A stretch of 64,000 bases of DNA, from the NCBI RefSeq assembly GCF_009796805.1, contig NZ_CP047029.1, positions 4,044,001-4,108,000 on the forward strand, given 5' to 3'. This document shows, in pieces, positions 36,350-44,479 of the stretch. Source of the DNA: Algibacter sp. L1A34 (GTDB lineage: Bacteria > Bacteroidota > Bacteroidia > Flavobacteriales > Flavobacteriaceae). Both the position numbers and the translations under genes were made by a program. Within the stretch, counting starts at the first letter, position 1; every line of letters starts with the position of its first letter. Below the pieces are notes generated by a model that saw only the letters and a program-made list of their open reading frames with translations, had not been told where the DNA came from and did no database searches.

Positions 36350-36352
36350 CTT

Positions 36353-37729
36353 TTAAGATTTAAAATAAGTTGAAGCTTCGGGTAATGTAAAAGCAGCATT
36401 AACAATGGCTGCGGCAACATTGCTTCCGCCTCTGTTACCTTCTATAATGACCCAGTTTGTATTATTCGTTTGTGATAATTGCTCTTTAGCTTCTAAAACA
36501 TTTACAAACCCAACAGGTACACCAACAACTCCTGCAGGTTTAAAATTGTTGTTAGCTCTAATTTGATCTACGATTTCGAATAAAGCCGTAGGCGCATTTC
36601 CCACAACATATAAAGCATTCGGATGTTTTTCAATAGCTTTTCTAATACCTGCTTGCGAACGCGTAATATTTTCTGATTTTGCTAAGAGTTGTACGTCTTC
36701 GTCATTTAATAAACAGTGTATCTGATTACCGAATTCCTTAGTGAACGCTTTTGTTATTCCAGCTTGTACCATCGTAACATCTGTTACAATTTCTCCTCCG
36801 TTTTTAAGATGATGATGCCAGTTTTCAATGGCTTTTGAAGTCGCAGAATAATGATTAAAATCTTCTAAAATCCCTGTGGTATGAATCACTCGCGTTATCG
36901 CCCATTTATCAGCTATAGAAAATAGCAAATCTTTAATATGTTCTGTAACAATTCTAAAACTTTCTTGCTGAATTTCTTTACCCGTATGTGGTTTTCTGTT
37001 CAGATAACCTCGTGGTGTAACCAAGTAGTCTTTAAAACGATACGTTTGAGAGTTTCCAATCATCACCAAACAAAACATATCGACATCTTCAGGATTAAAT
37101 TCACCTAAAGTGGTAATTTTAAGTGCTTCTTCTGGTCGTGTTACGTGCCTTATAATTGCAACAGGCGTATTAGGTGAACGCTCTGATAAAAATATTTTCT
37201 GCAATCTACCTAATTGCCAATGTCTTTTTATACTTTTCGGATTGTATAAACTGGTAACAAAATCGCCCATTGCGGCCGCTTTAATTCTTTTTTCTATTCT
37301 GTTCCATGGCGTCATTAAATCCGATAAAGAAATACAGCAAAAATCGTGACCTAACGGAGCGCCCAATTTACTTCCTGCAGCTAAAAAAGCAGAAACACCT
37401 GGTAAGGTTTCCAATTCAATATCATCGTGATTTTCTTTAGAAACAACTTCGTAAACAATAGCCGCCATAGCATAAATACTAGCATCTCCAGAACCAATAA
37501 CAACAACATGTTTGTCTTCTTTAGCTTTTTCAATAGCTTTATGAGCTCTGGCTTCTTCTTTACCTAAAGGCATGGAGATGAGTTCTGCATCTTCTTTAAA
37601 TAAAGTGGCTCCAAATTGAAAATAATAGTCATAACCAATAACCACATCTGCTTTTTCTAAAGCATTTTTAACTATGGGTAACATATAATCAATATCTCCA
37701 GGACCTAAACCTGCTACTGTTATTTTCAT
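36353..37729 (-). CDS. cobJ/cobH: CobJ-CobH fusion: precorrin-3B C17-methyltransferase + precorrin-8X methylmutase
   Basis: A 458-residue two-domain enzyme. Residues 1 to about 245 are CobJ/CbiH (VAGLGPGDIDYMLP at the start, VIGSGDASIYAM near 80, DFVTSLYNPKSIKRHW), which methylates C17 with ring contraction. The remainder (about 250-458) is CobH/CbiC, which moves the methyl from C11 to C12: RVIHTTG with the catalytic His, VTDVTMVQAGI, ALYVVGNAPTALFEI and PAGVVGVPVGFVN. These two steps are not consecutive. It overlaps cobI by 4 bases. Both domains look intact. Confidence 0.94.
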   Translation of the reverse strand: MKITVAGLGPGDIDYMLPIVKNALEKADVVIGYDYYFQFGATLFKEDAELISMPLGKEEARAHKAIEKAKEDKHVVVIGSGDASIYAMAAIVYEVVSKENHDDIELETLPGVSAFLAAGSKLGAPLGHDFCCISLSDLMTPWNRIEKRIKAAAMGDFVTSLYNPKSIKRHWQLGRLQKIFLSERSPNTPVAIIRHVTRPEEALKITTLGEFNPEDVDMFCLVMIGNSQTYRFKDYLVTPRGYLNRKPHTGKEIQQESFRIVTEHIKDLLFSIADKWAITRVIHTTGILEDFNHYSATSKAIENWHHHLKNGGEIVTDVTMVQAGITKAFTKEFGNQIHCLLNDEDVQLLAKSENITRSQAGIRKAIEKHPNALYVVGNAPTALFEIVDQIRANNNFKPAGVVGVPVGFVNVLEAKEQLSQTNNTNWVIIEGNRGGSNVAAAIVNAAFTLPEASTYFKS

Positions 37730-38436
37730 GATGTGATTTTTTTAATAATGATAAGAGAAAAATAAGGGATCTCTCTTTTATTTGCAGTTGTCCAATGGGT
37801 TGAGATAAATTGTTGATCGGTTCCTAAACGTTCGGCATAAGTGATACTATGCCTTTCTGTATCGATTACTGATGTGATAATATCTATTACCGATATTATT
37901 TTCATTAATACTACGGTGTCAAAATTATCTATAGCTTCTTGTAATTCTGCTTTGGTTTGTACACGCGGAATAACCACTACTTTTTCATTTTGTAAGCACA
38001 AAGGTATTTTACTTTCTGAAGCTAAATGCAAGTATGAACTAATACCAGGAATTAAATCTATTGCCAATTCATGCTCTTGTATTTTTTCTAACAAATAAGA
38101 AAAAGAACTGTACGTACTAATATCGCCTTCACTAACTATAGCAATGGATAATCCTTTTTTATAATCACTTAAAATGTGTTGAAACGTTGTTTCGTAAATA
38201 ACTTTCGCTTGCTCGCGTTCCAAATCCATTTTTAAGTAGAAGCCTTCTAGTTTTTCGGCTTTTAAATCATAATTATTTAAAATTGATAACGAATAACTTT
38301 CTTTCCTACCATCTTTAAATAAAGATCCTGGATAGTATATTTTATCTGCTTGCTGTAATGCTTTTAAGCCTTTTAAAGTAATTAAATCAGGATCACCAGG
38401 ACCTAAAGAAATACCACAAATTTTTCCTGTCATCAT
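37726..38436 (-). CDS. cobI: Precorrin-2 C20-methyltransferase
   Basis: Methylates C20 of (cobalt-)precorrin-2. A 236-residue tetrapyrrole methylase with GISLGPGDPDLITLKGLKAL at the N-terminus, KIYYPGSLF, VSEGDISTYSSFSYL and the LIPGISSYLHLAS block typical of CobI/CbiL. It overlaps cbiX by 4 bases; a second Met one codon later is equally possible as the start. Confidence 0.94.
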   Translation of the reverse strand: MMTGKICGISLGPGDPDLITLKGLKALQQADKIYYPGSLFKDGRKESYSLSILNNYDLKAEKLEGFYLKMDLEREQAKVIYETTFQHILSDYKKGLSIAIVSEGDISTYSSFSYLLEKIQEHELAIDLIPGISSYLHLASESKIPLCLQNEKVVVIPRVQTKAELQEAIDNFDTVVLMKIISVIDIITSVIDTERHSITYAERLGTDQQFISTHWTTANKREIPYFSLIIIKKITS

Positions 38437-39365
38437 ATTCCTAACCCTTTTTTAATTTTAGTAAATACACTACTTTTTTGACCTACTTTTTCATCTTCTT
38501 CAAACAAAAGACCTTTTACGCCTAAATGATGCCCTATTTGTTCTTTTCCTATTTCAGATTCTAGACCTACAATTTGCTTACGATATTTACACATTTGGCA
38601 ATTCATATTTGCCGTACCGTTAATAGCTTCATCTAAACGCTCATCAAAAGCTTTTAAAATGAACTCATCACTACCAAAAGCTTGGGTGTATACATGCTCT
38701 AAAGGAGAAGTTTCGCTAAAATCTCTTATTTGCTTGTAAATACGTTCTAAAAGAATACCTGTAAAAAAGAAAAACGGAATGGCAATCGTGCGTTTGAATT
38801 CCATTTTACTAGTAAGTTCTAAACTTTTAGTAACGCTTGGATACGCAGTACCACTGTATGAAACCGTTGTAAAACCAAAGCCCATCCCTTCGCCTAACAT
38901 GCAGGCTAATTTGTGCACATCGGAATTGGCATCGGTATCGGTTGTTCCTCGACCTACAACCATTAAACAAACCTCTTTTCTGTCCATGGGTGAATGCTTA
39001 CGTTCCTCTTCCAACACTCTTTTCTGAGCTAACTCTAGCAAAAAGGAATTTACACCAAGATGTTTTCCCATTTTAATGGTTAAATCTTTGTAATAGCTTT
39101 GTATGGTATTCATCTCGTAAGGAATATCATTCTTGGCATGAGAACCCGCAAAAAGTATAACAGGCAATGCATAAATTTCACGAATACCTTTTTGATACAT
39201 ACGTTCAACAGAAGCTTCATAAACTGGATGATTAAATTCTAAAAACCCATAATCTACTTCGTATTCTGTATACCTTGCTTGTAAAACTCTAACTAACTCT
39301 TTAAAAGAATCGGTTCCTGATTTGGTTCTACTACCATGTCCACAAAGTAAAATTCCTTTTTTCAT
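38433..39365 (-). CDS. cbiX: Sirohydrochlorin cobaltochelatase, long form
   Basis: Inserts Co2+ into sirohydrochlorin, the committed step of early-insertion B12 synthesis. A 310-residue protein with two chelatase half-domains: the first begins KGILLCGHGSR with the metal-binding His, the second contains CLMVVGRGTTDTDANSD. The C-terminal tail has CQMCKYRKQ (Cys256 and Cys259), reminiscent of the metal- or cluster-binding tails of long CbiX forms. It lies 4 bases after the cobA fusion gene. Confidence 0.94.
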   Translation of the reverse strand: MKKGILLCGHGSRTKSGTDSFKELVRVLQARYTEYEVDYGFLEFNHPVYEASVERMYQKGIREIYALPVILFAGSHAKNDIPYEMNTIQSYYKDLTIKMGKHLGVNSFLLELAQKRVLEEERKHSPMDRKEVCLMVVGRGTTDTDANSDVHKLACMLGEGMGFGFTTVSYSGTAYPSVTKSLELTSKMEFKRTIAIPFFFFTGILLERIYKQIRDFSETSPLEHVYTQAFGSDEFILKAFDERLDEAINGTANMNCQMCKYRKQIVGLESEIGKEQIGHHLGVKGLLFEEDEKVGQKSSVFTKIKKGLGI

Positions 39366-39369
39366 TGTT

Positions 39370-40914
39370 TTATGTAATTGGTTCTGCCCCTATTAAAAAT
39401 ACTACAGGCATTTGTAGTTCTTGTTTTTTAACGTCATTTTCAATTCTCCCTAATGTTGATGATAATAACACCTCGTTTTGTCTTGATACATTAGAAATAG
39501 CACTAATAGGGATATCTGGGTTTTTACAAACCTTCAGTAGTTTAGGAATAATTTGGTCTAAACTTTTTAACCCCATATATAACGCCAATGTATTACCTGC
39601 GTTAAGCATTTCGGCTATACCTTTAAGCTGCGCTGTGGAATAATCGGCTGTATGAGCTGTACAAATTAAAACAGCATTAGATTGCCTTCTTTCTGTAATA
39701 GGGATATTAGCTGAACTGGCTGCTGCTAAAGCGGCAGAAATACCAGGAACAACTGTAAATGGTAGATTTTGCTTTGTTAAAAAACGAGCTTCTTCTGCTG
39801 CTCTACCATAAATATATGGATCGCCAGATTTTAAACGAACAACTCTTTCGCCTTGTTCGCAATGCGCTTTCATTAATATATTTATTTTATTTTGACGCGT
39901 TTCTTGATCTTCAATATCACCAAATTTCCTTCCTACGTAAATACGTTCAGCTTTTGTATTGATATTTAATATTTCATCTGAAATTAAATTATCATGTAAT
40001 ATAATTTCAGCATTTTCAATAGCTTCAAAAGCTTTTAATGTTAATAAATTTTTATTCCCAGGCCCTGCACCAATAATGCTTATTTCTGGTAAATACGTTT
40101 TTGTGAAAATCCATTCAGGATTAGAAAATTGATAAGTATAATTAAGTAATGATTTGGATTTAAAATTGTCTATAATCTTATAACGTTCTTCTGTTGTTGC
40201 CTCAAAAACAGGTGTAGGTAAGTTTAAATGAAATGCTGCATTTTCATAATACGCCCTTCTTTTTGGGTGTACATCTGCACAACCATTAATAACTTCTCCA
40301 AAACAGTTTTGTTTTAAAATAGCTTCAATTAAACCCACAGCATCTTTTTGATGAATAAGATTTACTGGTACATTTGGATTTTTTAATTGTTTTTTATTTG
40401 CTAGAAAGCGTCCTGGATGCCGTTTGCTTCCTATTAACCCTGCCAAACGCAAAATAGTTAAATTACTACCAAAATGCTGTTTCAATAAGTATTCTGCTTT
40501 TATTAACGCAGTACCTGAGGCTTTTTCTGGATAACAATCTATTGTTTCATCTATAAGACCATTGGTGTTTTGATACACAGATGTAGAGCTTACAAAAACA
40601 ATTTTTATAGACTTAGGTGTATGCTTAATAATTTGTTCTATTTGAAGTGGATGTATCGTTTCAATATTTTCGATACGTTTTGGAGGAAAATTGATAATTA
40701 GTGTTGAAGCTCCGCTTATTAAAGCATCCCAATCTCCAATAATCTTATCGGACTCTATTTTTATTCTACTTACTTGAAACGAATATTTACTTAGTGATTT
40801 TAAATTATCCAGATCGGACGTGCTGCCACTAATTGAATACCCTTTTTTTTGAAGATCTAACGCTAGTGGTAAACCTAACCAGCCTAATCCTAAAATAGAG
40901 ATATGCTTATTCAT
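39370..40914 (-). CDS. cobA: YeeZ-like SDR fused to uroporphyrinogen-III C-methyltransferase
   Basis: A 514-residue fusion. Residues 1-272 form an NAD(P)-binding short-chain dehydrogenase-like domain close to E. coli YeeZ (ILGLGWLGLPLA, VFVSSTSVYQNTNG, LRLAGLIGSKRHPGRF). Residues 276-514 are a full uroporphyrinogen-III methylase (SIIGAGPGNKNLLTLKA, HDNLIS, VRLKSGDPYIYGR, VVPGISAALAAASSANIP, and MGLKSLDQI), giving precorrin-2. I use Met 40914 because it makes an ATGA overlap with the previous gene and starts right at the dinucleotide-binding strand; a start at 40971 would add 19 unlike residues inside the previous gene. What the YeeZ part does here is unknown; it is not a CysG/Met8-type dehydrogenase by motif. 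Confidence 0.9.
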   Translation of the reverse strand: MNKHISILGLGWLGLPLALDLQKKGYSISGSTSDLDNLKSLSKYSFQVSRIKIESDKIIGDWDALISGASTLIINFPPKRIENIETIHPLQIEQIIKHTPKSIKIVFVSSTSVYQNTNGLIDETIDCYPEKASGTALIKAEYLLKQHFGSNLTILRLAGLIGSKRHPGRFLANKKQLKNPNVPVNLIHQKDAVGLIEAILKQNCFGEVINGCADVHPKRRAYYENAAFHLNLPTPVFEATTEERYKIIDNFKSKSLLNYTYQFSNPEWIFTKTYLPEISIIGAGPGNKNLLTLKAFEAIENAEIILHDNLISDEILNINTKAERIYVGRKFGDIEDQETRQNKINILMKAHCEQGERVVRLKSGDPYIYGRAAEEARFLTKQNLPFTVVPGISAALAAASSANIPITERRQSNAVLICTAHTADYSTAQLKGIAEMLNAGNTLALYMGLKSLDQIIPKLLKVCKNPDIPISAISNVSRQNEVLLSSTLGRIENDVKKQELQMPVVFLIGAEPIT

Positions 40915-41717
40915 AACTGTGATAAATCTAAAGTTAGACGTTGCAACTGTATTTTTGTACAGTACTGCCAAGCTTCGGTATTTATAGAGTCAAATTCTAT
41001 TCTACCTAAAGTTTTTCCGAATTTATTTTTAAAACGAATGCCTGTTTTTGTAGTTTCCTTTTGATAAAAATATTCTGTACTCGAAATTTTTAATTGTTGC
41101 AATTCCTTATTCTCTTTTGGAACAGCAGCAATAAAAAATTCTAAACAATCGGTTTTAGTTTGGAGTTCTAGCGTGAATTCTTTTGAATAGTTTACCGCGT
41201 TTATGTCTTTAAACGCTAAGTGAGGTTTATTAGGTAACTGAAGTGTTACACCTTCTGGTTTTTCTAGCAGAAATAAGAATAATGGATATAAATATTGATC
41301 GGAACTAAAGCCTCTTGTAATAAGGCAATCTCCCAATTCTTCATCGCTTTTAAATTCAAAAGGTTTTGGTTTTATAGGTGCTATTTCTTTATTAGAAACC
41401 TGTTCTTCCCAACCTTCTCGATACAACAGTTCGGTTTCTAAAGGACATTCATTCTGTATATGTCCTTTAACAATGTGGGTGATTTTTTCTGGTGTAAGTT
41501 CTTTATACCAAAATTCTCCAGGGTGTACAATACAAGTAGGTGCATCTTCACATCTACCATTACATCGTGTTTTAATGGTATGTGTATCATTCCAATTATC
41601 ATTGTTACGTAAATAAGCTCTTGCAGCTCTTATAACTTTTTCTCCGCCTGCTTTTTGACAAGAACCACCGTCGCAAAAGAAAAAAGTATGTGTTGTATTG
41701 GCTATATTTTTCCCCAT
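40911..41717 (-). CDS. Thioredoxin-fold [2Fe-2S] ferredoxin-domain protein
   Basis: First gene behind the cobalamin riboswitch. From Met 41717 the protein has 268 residues. Residues 8-90 form a thioredoxin-like [2Fe-2S] ferredoxin domain with four Cys (15, 20, 52, 56) in FFFCDGGSCQK and RCNGRCEDAP, then the family motif CIVHPGEFWYKELTPEKI. Residues 120-268 form a domain I do not recognise. Upstream in-frame starts (TTG 41786, ATG 41783) would add a hydrophobic N-terminus unlikely for a cytosolic ferredoxin and closer to the riboswitch core. Likely role, by position: electron donor for a corrinoid step such as Co(II) to Co(I) reduction before adenosylation. Confidence 0.8.
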   Translation of the reverse strand: MGKNIANTTHTFFFCDGGSCQKAGGEKVIRAARAYLRNNDNWNDTHTIKTRCNGRCEDAPTCIVHPGEFWYKELTPEKITHIVKGHIQNECPLETELLYREGWEEQVSNKEIAPIKPKPFEFKSDEELGDCLITRGFSSDQYLYPLFLFLLEKPEGVTLQLPNKPHLAFKDINAVNYSKEFTLELQTKTDCLEFFIAAVPKENKELQQLKISSTEYFYQKETTKTGIRFKNKFGKTLGRIEFDSINTEAWQYCTKIQLQRLTLDLSQL

Positions 41718-41819
41718 TAAATTAGTATGACTATTATGGGAAAAGCAGAGAAGAAAGCCAAAAAATATGGCAATCAAACACATCAACTTTTATCCCGAAA
41801 GTTTAAATTAGGTTTTACT

Positions 41820-41992
41820 TTAGGCAGGTCTTCTGACTCACTCTACTTTTAACGCCTTCCCGTTCCTAAGAACAGTGACTTCTAGATGTTAAAAGCTTTT
41901 TTAGAGCTTACAGCTGCGGGAACAGTTTTGGATTCTCACCAAATTCCCTTTTAATTCGATATTCTTAATTAAAAGAATAAGAAACCTTAAGC
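41820..41992 (-). promoter_or_regulatory. Cobalamin riboswitch
   Basis: The minus-strand RNA contains, in order, GGGAATTTGGTGAGAATCC, CTGTTCCCGCAGCTGTAA, GTCACTG...GGGAAGGCG and AGTCAGAAGACCTGCC, the conserved core blocks of the B12 riboswitch. The 3' end of the core is about 100 bases before the start of the ferredoxin-domain gene. A short hairpin (AACTTT/AAAGTT) lies between core and coding region; no U-rich terminator is visible, so control of translation is a possibility. It would repress the 21-gene run below it when cobalamin is plentiful. Confidence 0.95.
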
Positions 41993-41996
41993 AATA

Positions 41997-42004
41997 CAAA
42001 TGTA
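41997..42004 (-). promoter_or_regulatory. Candidate -7 promoter element for the riboswitch transcript
   Basis: The minus strand reads TACATTTG, an exact match to the Bacteroidetes TAnnTTTG element, placed so that transcription would begin right at the 5' edge of the riboswitch. No TTG box is found at the usual 19-base distance, so strength is uncertain. Confidence 0.5.
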
Positions 42005-42019
42005 TAGCTAATTTTTGAA

Positions 42020-42547
42020 TTATAGTATCGATTCTGTAATGAATTTTGCCCTTTTTTGAGGAGAAGCTTTAGGTAAAATTATAATTTCAAAACCTTTGTT
42101 TTTGTACTGTTCTAAAAGTACTTTTTCTAATTTCAAACAGTAATCAAACTCTTGTAACCTTTGTCCGTCTTGACAATAAATATCAAACCAAGTTGGTGCA
42201 AAAAAAACGGTGTTATGGTAAGTGTCTTGATAAGGAAAATCTTGTAAGTAATGAGGAATGGTTTTATTTTCTAAAACTAAATAAGCTTCTAAATCTAATA
42301 ACGATCTGTCGCAAACTTGAGCTTTACTAGTTAATAATTCTTGACTCGTTACATTGAAAACAAGATCGGAAAAACGATTAATATCACCCCAAGGCACACC
42401 GTTTCTATTATTCTGTTGTTCCTCTAGAATAATTTTTCTAGACACTTCATCCATACAAGGAATCGTGTTTTTTAGAAGATTTATGGTCGTCGTTTTCCCA
42501 GTGCCTGGAGCTCCTGTAATAATATATTTTTTTTGAAGACTATGCAT
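42020..42547 (-). CDS. Small P-loop NTPase / possible kinase in the B12 cluster
   Basis: A 175-residue protein with an N-terminal Walker A motif GAPGTGKTT (12-20), then ISR-type VSRKIILEEQ and VCDRSLLDLEAYL, whose DRS triplet recalls the (D/E)RS motif of small-molecule and nucleoside kinases. It fits the broad AAA_28 group of uncharacterised ATPases. Met 42547 is taken as the start (8-base overlap with cbiB); a start at 42571 would only add residues inside cbiB. It is the last gene before the riboswitch. No threonine kinase for the aminopropanol arm was recognised in the window, and this is a speculative candidate. Confidence 0.72.
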   Translation of the reverse strand: MHSLQKKYIITGAPGTGKTTTINLLKNTIPCMDEVSRKIILEEQQNNRNGVPWGDINRFSDLVFNVTSQELLTSKAQVCDRSLLDLEAYLVLENKTIPHYLQDFPYQDTYHNTVFFAPTWFDIYCQDGQRLQEFDYCLKLEKVLLEQYKNKGFEIIILPKASPQKRAKFITESIL

Positions 42548-43481
42548 ATTGAAACAGTAATATAACGCCAATAATAATGAAACAAAATAGTATACTTACT
42601 TTATAATTAATATGTGTAACTATTTTAATTTCTTCATGTTTTATGTCTCGGTTATTGTTTCCTATAAAAGGTTTTTCTACCAGTTTTCTATGATAATAAT
42701 TTGGTCCTCCAAACTGGCAATCTAAAATATATGCTAAAGCTGCTTCTGGATAACCTGCATTCGGACTACTGTGTTTACTGCCTTCTTTAAAAACAAACCG
42801 CAAACCGCTTAATTTAAATTGAACAAATAACAATAATATAGCAGTAATTCGAGCAGGAATATAATTAACTACATCGTCCAATTTTGCGGCAAATTTACCG
42901 AACCATATATAACGATCGTTTTTATACCCAACCATGGAATCGAAGGTGTTTATCATTTTATAAGCCATTGCTCCTGGAACACCCAAAATTAAAAAATAAA
43001 AAAGTGGCGCAATAACACCGTCACTTAAATTTTCCGACATCGTTTCAAAAGTTGCTACTCTAATTTGTTGTTCGCTCAAGTTATTAGTCTCACGCCCCAC
43101 AATCCAAGATAAACGCTTACGTCCAGCATCCAACCCTTCCTTTTTTAAAGTACTAAACACAGCTAAACCTTCCTTTATCAACGTTTTATTTGCCAAACAA
43201 TAAAACAACATAAGTGTTGAAAAGACAATAGCTGAAATTTGAAAATTGGAAGCATTTAACCATCTAATAATTAGATAGGGCACAATAAAAGAAAAACTAA
43301 CCAATACGATAACTAATAAAGCACCTTTTAAGAACTTATAACGACCTTTATTAAGCCATTTTTCACCTAAAGAAATACTATTACCAAACGCGACAATAAG
43401 ATGTGGCATTTTTATGGGGTCTCCTAAAATTAAATCAAAAGTAAAGGCAAAAATTAAAATGTAAATATGGTTTAATCCCAT
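42540..43481 (-). CDS. cbiB: Adenosylcobinamide-phosphate synthase
   Basis: Membrane enzyme that attaches aminopropanol (phosphate) to adenosylcobyrate (CbiB; CobD in aerobic nomenclature). A 313-residue protein with several hydrophobic segments, the N-terminal FDLILGDPIKMPHLIVAFG, the conserved ATFETMSENLSDGVIAPLFY and INTFDSMVGYKNDRY blocks, and PNAGYPEAALAYIL near the C-terminus. Normal length. It overlaps the aminotransferase gene by 10 bases. Confidence 0.95.
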   Translation of the reverse strand: MGLNHIYILIFAFTFDLILGDPIKMPHLIVAFGNSISLGEKWLNKGRYKFLKGALLVIVLVSFSFIVPYLIIRWLNASNFQISAIVFSTLMLFYCLANKTLIKEGLAVFSTLKKEGLDAGRKRLSWIVGRETNNLSEQQIRVATFETMSENLSDGVIAPLFYFLILGVPGAMAYKMINTFDSMVGYKNDRYIWFGKFAAKLDDVVNYIPARITAILLLFVQFKLSGLRFVFKEGSKHSSPNAGYPEAALAYILDCQFGGPNYYHRKLVEKPFIGNNNRDIKHEEIKIVTHINYKVSILFCFIIIGVILLFQYA

Positions 43482-44479
43482 GCTTTTAAAGCTTTAATTA
43501 AAATGTTATTTGCTTCTTTACTTTGTGTCGAAAGTCGAATAAATTCCCCGTCTATTTTTTTAAAATTTGTAGCATCGCGAACTAGAATTTGATGTTCTTC
43601 TATTAAATAGTGTTTTAATTCTTTAGCCGATTTATGTAACAATTCAACTAAAAAATAAGACGTATTACTTTCAATAACCTTAAAACCATTTAACTGTGCC
43701 ACTTGCTGTTTAAAAACAGTTGTTTCCTCTAATAATTCTGAAGCATTAAATTGAAGTGCATCATAGTTTTCCAAAATGAATTCACCAGCTTTTATAGCCA
43801 ATAAATTCACACTCCAAGGCATTTTTAAACTTAAAAGTTTTACTATGTTTGAAGCATTAGAAACTACATACCCCAAACGCAATCCAGGAATGGTAAATGT
43901 TTTGGTTAAGGAACGAACAATTATTAAATTACTGTACTTTGCCGTTAATGACACAATGGATTCAATACGCGTTGTAAACTCAATATATGCTTCATCAATA
44001 ACAAATGTAGTCTCTGGTTTTTGCTGAAAAAGAAATTCTAATTCATCTTTAGAAAAAACGTTCCCGTTTGGATTATTAGGATTACATATAAATACAAGGT
44101 CTGCATTAGTCTTTTTTAGTTCGGTTGAAGCAATTAACTCGTAATTTAAATGAAAGATTTTACAAGCATCTTCGTATTCTGCAAACGTAGGTGCTACTAT
44201 AGCTGCTCTCTTATTAGAGAATAATTGAGCTATTAGATAAAATGCCTCTGTTGCTCCGTTGGTAAACAAAAATTGTTCACTATTTAGTTGAAATTTTTTA
44301 GCCGCTAATACATTCAATTCACTTGCGGAAGGAGAGGGATAACTTTGAATTTGATTAACACATTTTGAAACCACGTCAAGCAATACTTTAGGGCATCCTT
44401 TATAGTATACATTCGAACTAAAGTTGTGTTTAATTTCGCCCTCAATTAAATGAAGATCATCTCCGTGGCCATTTAACAT
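43472..44479 (-). CDS. cobD: CobD-like threonine-phosphate decarboxylase (PLP aminotransferase fold)
   Basis: A 335-residue class I/II aminotransferase-fold protein. It begins LNGHGDDLHLIEG, like CobD and histidinol-phosphate aminotransferases of B12 clusters, and has NPNNPNGN, DEAYIEF and the PLP-binding Lys193 in RSLTKTF with GLRLGY after it. Expected reaction: threonine phosphate to aminopropanol phosphate. It overlaps cobQ by 7 bases and cbiB by 10, tying it to aminopropanol attachment. A histidinol-phosphate aminotransferase role is less likely given the context. Confidence 0.88.
   Translation of the reverse strand: MLNGHGDDLHLIEGEIKHNFSSNVYYKGCPKVLLDVVSKCVNQIQSYPSPSASELNVLAAKKFQLNSEQFLFTNGATEAFYLIAQLFSNKRAAIVAPTFAEYEDACKIFHLNYELIASTELKKTNADLVFICNPNNPNGNVFSKDELEFLFQQKPETTFVIDEAYIEFTTRIESIVSLTAKYSNLIIVRSLTKTFTIPGLRLGYVVSNASNIVKLLSLKMPWSVNLLAIKAGEFILENYDALQFNASELLEETTVFKQQVAQLNGFKVIESNTSYFLVELLHKSAKELKHYLIEEHQILVRDATNFKKIDGEFIRLSTQSKEANNILIKALKAWD

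Noticed and set aside
40915-40971. Longer N-terminus for the YeeZ-CobA fusion
   Set aside because: It would sit inside the ferredoxin-domain gene and place unlike residues before the GLGWLG strand; the ATGA overlap at 40911-40914 is the usual arrangement.
41718-41786. Hydrophobic N-terminal extension of the ferredoxin-domain protein (possible signal peptide)
   Set aside because: It begins with TTG/ATG just behind the riboswitch core and ends without a clear cleavage site; a cytosolic [2Fe-2S] protein starting at 41717 is more consistent. Not excluded by experiment.
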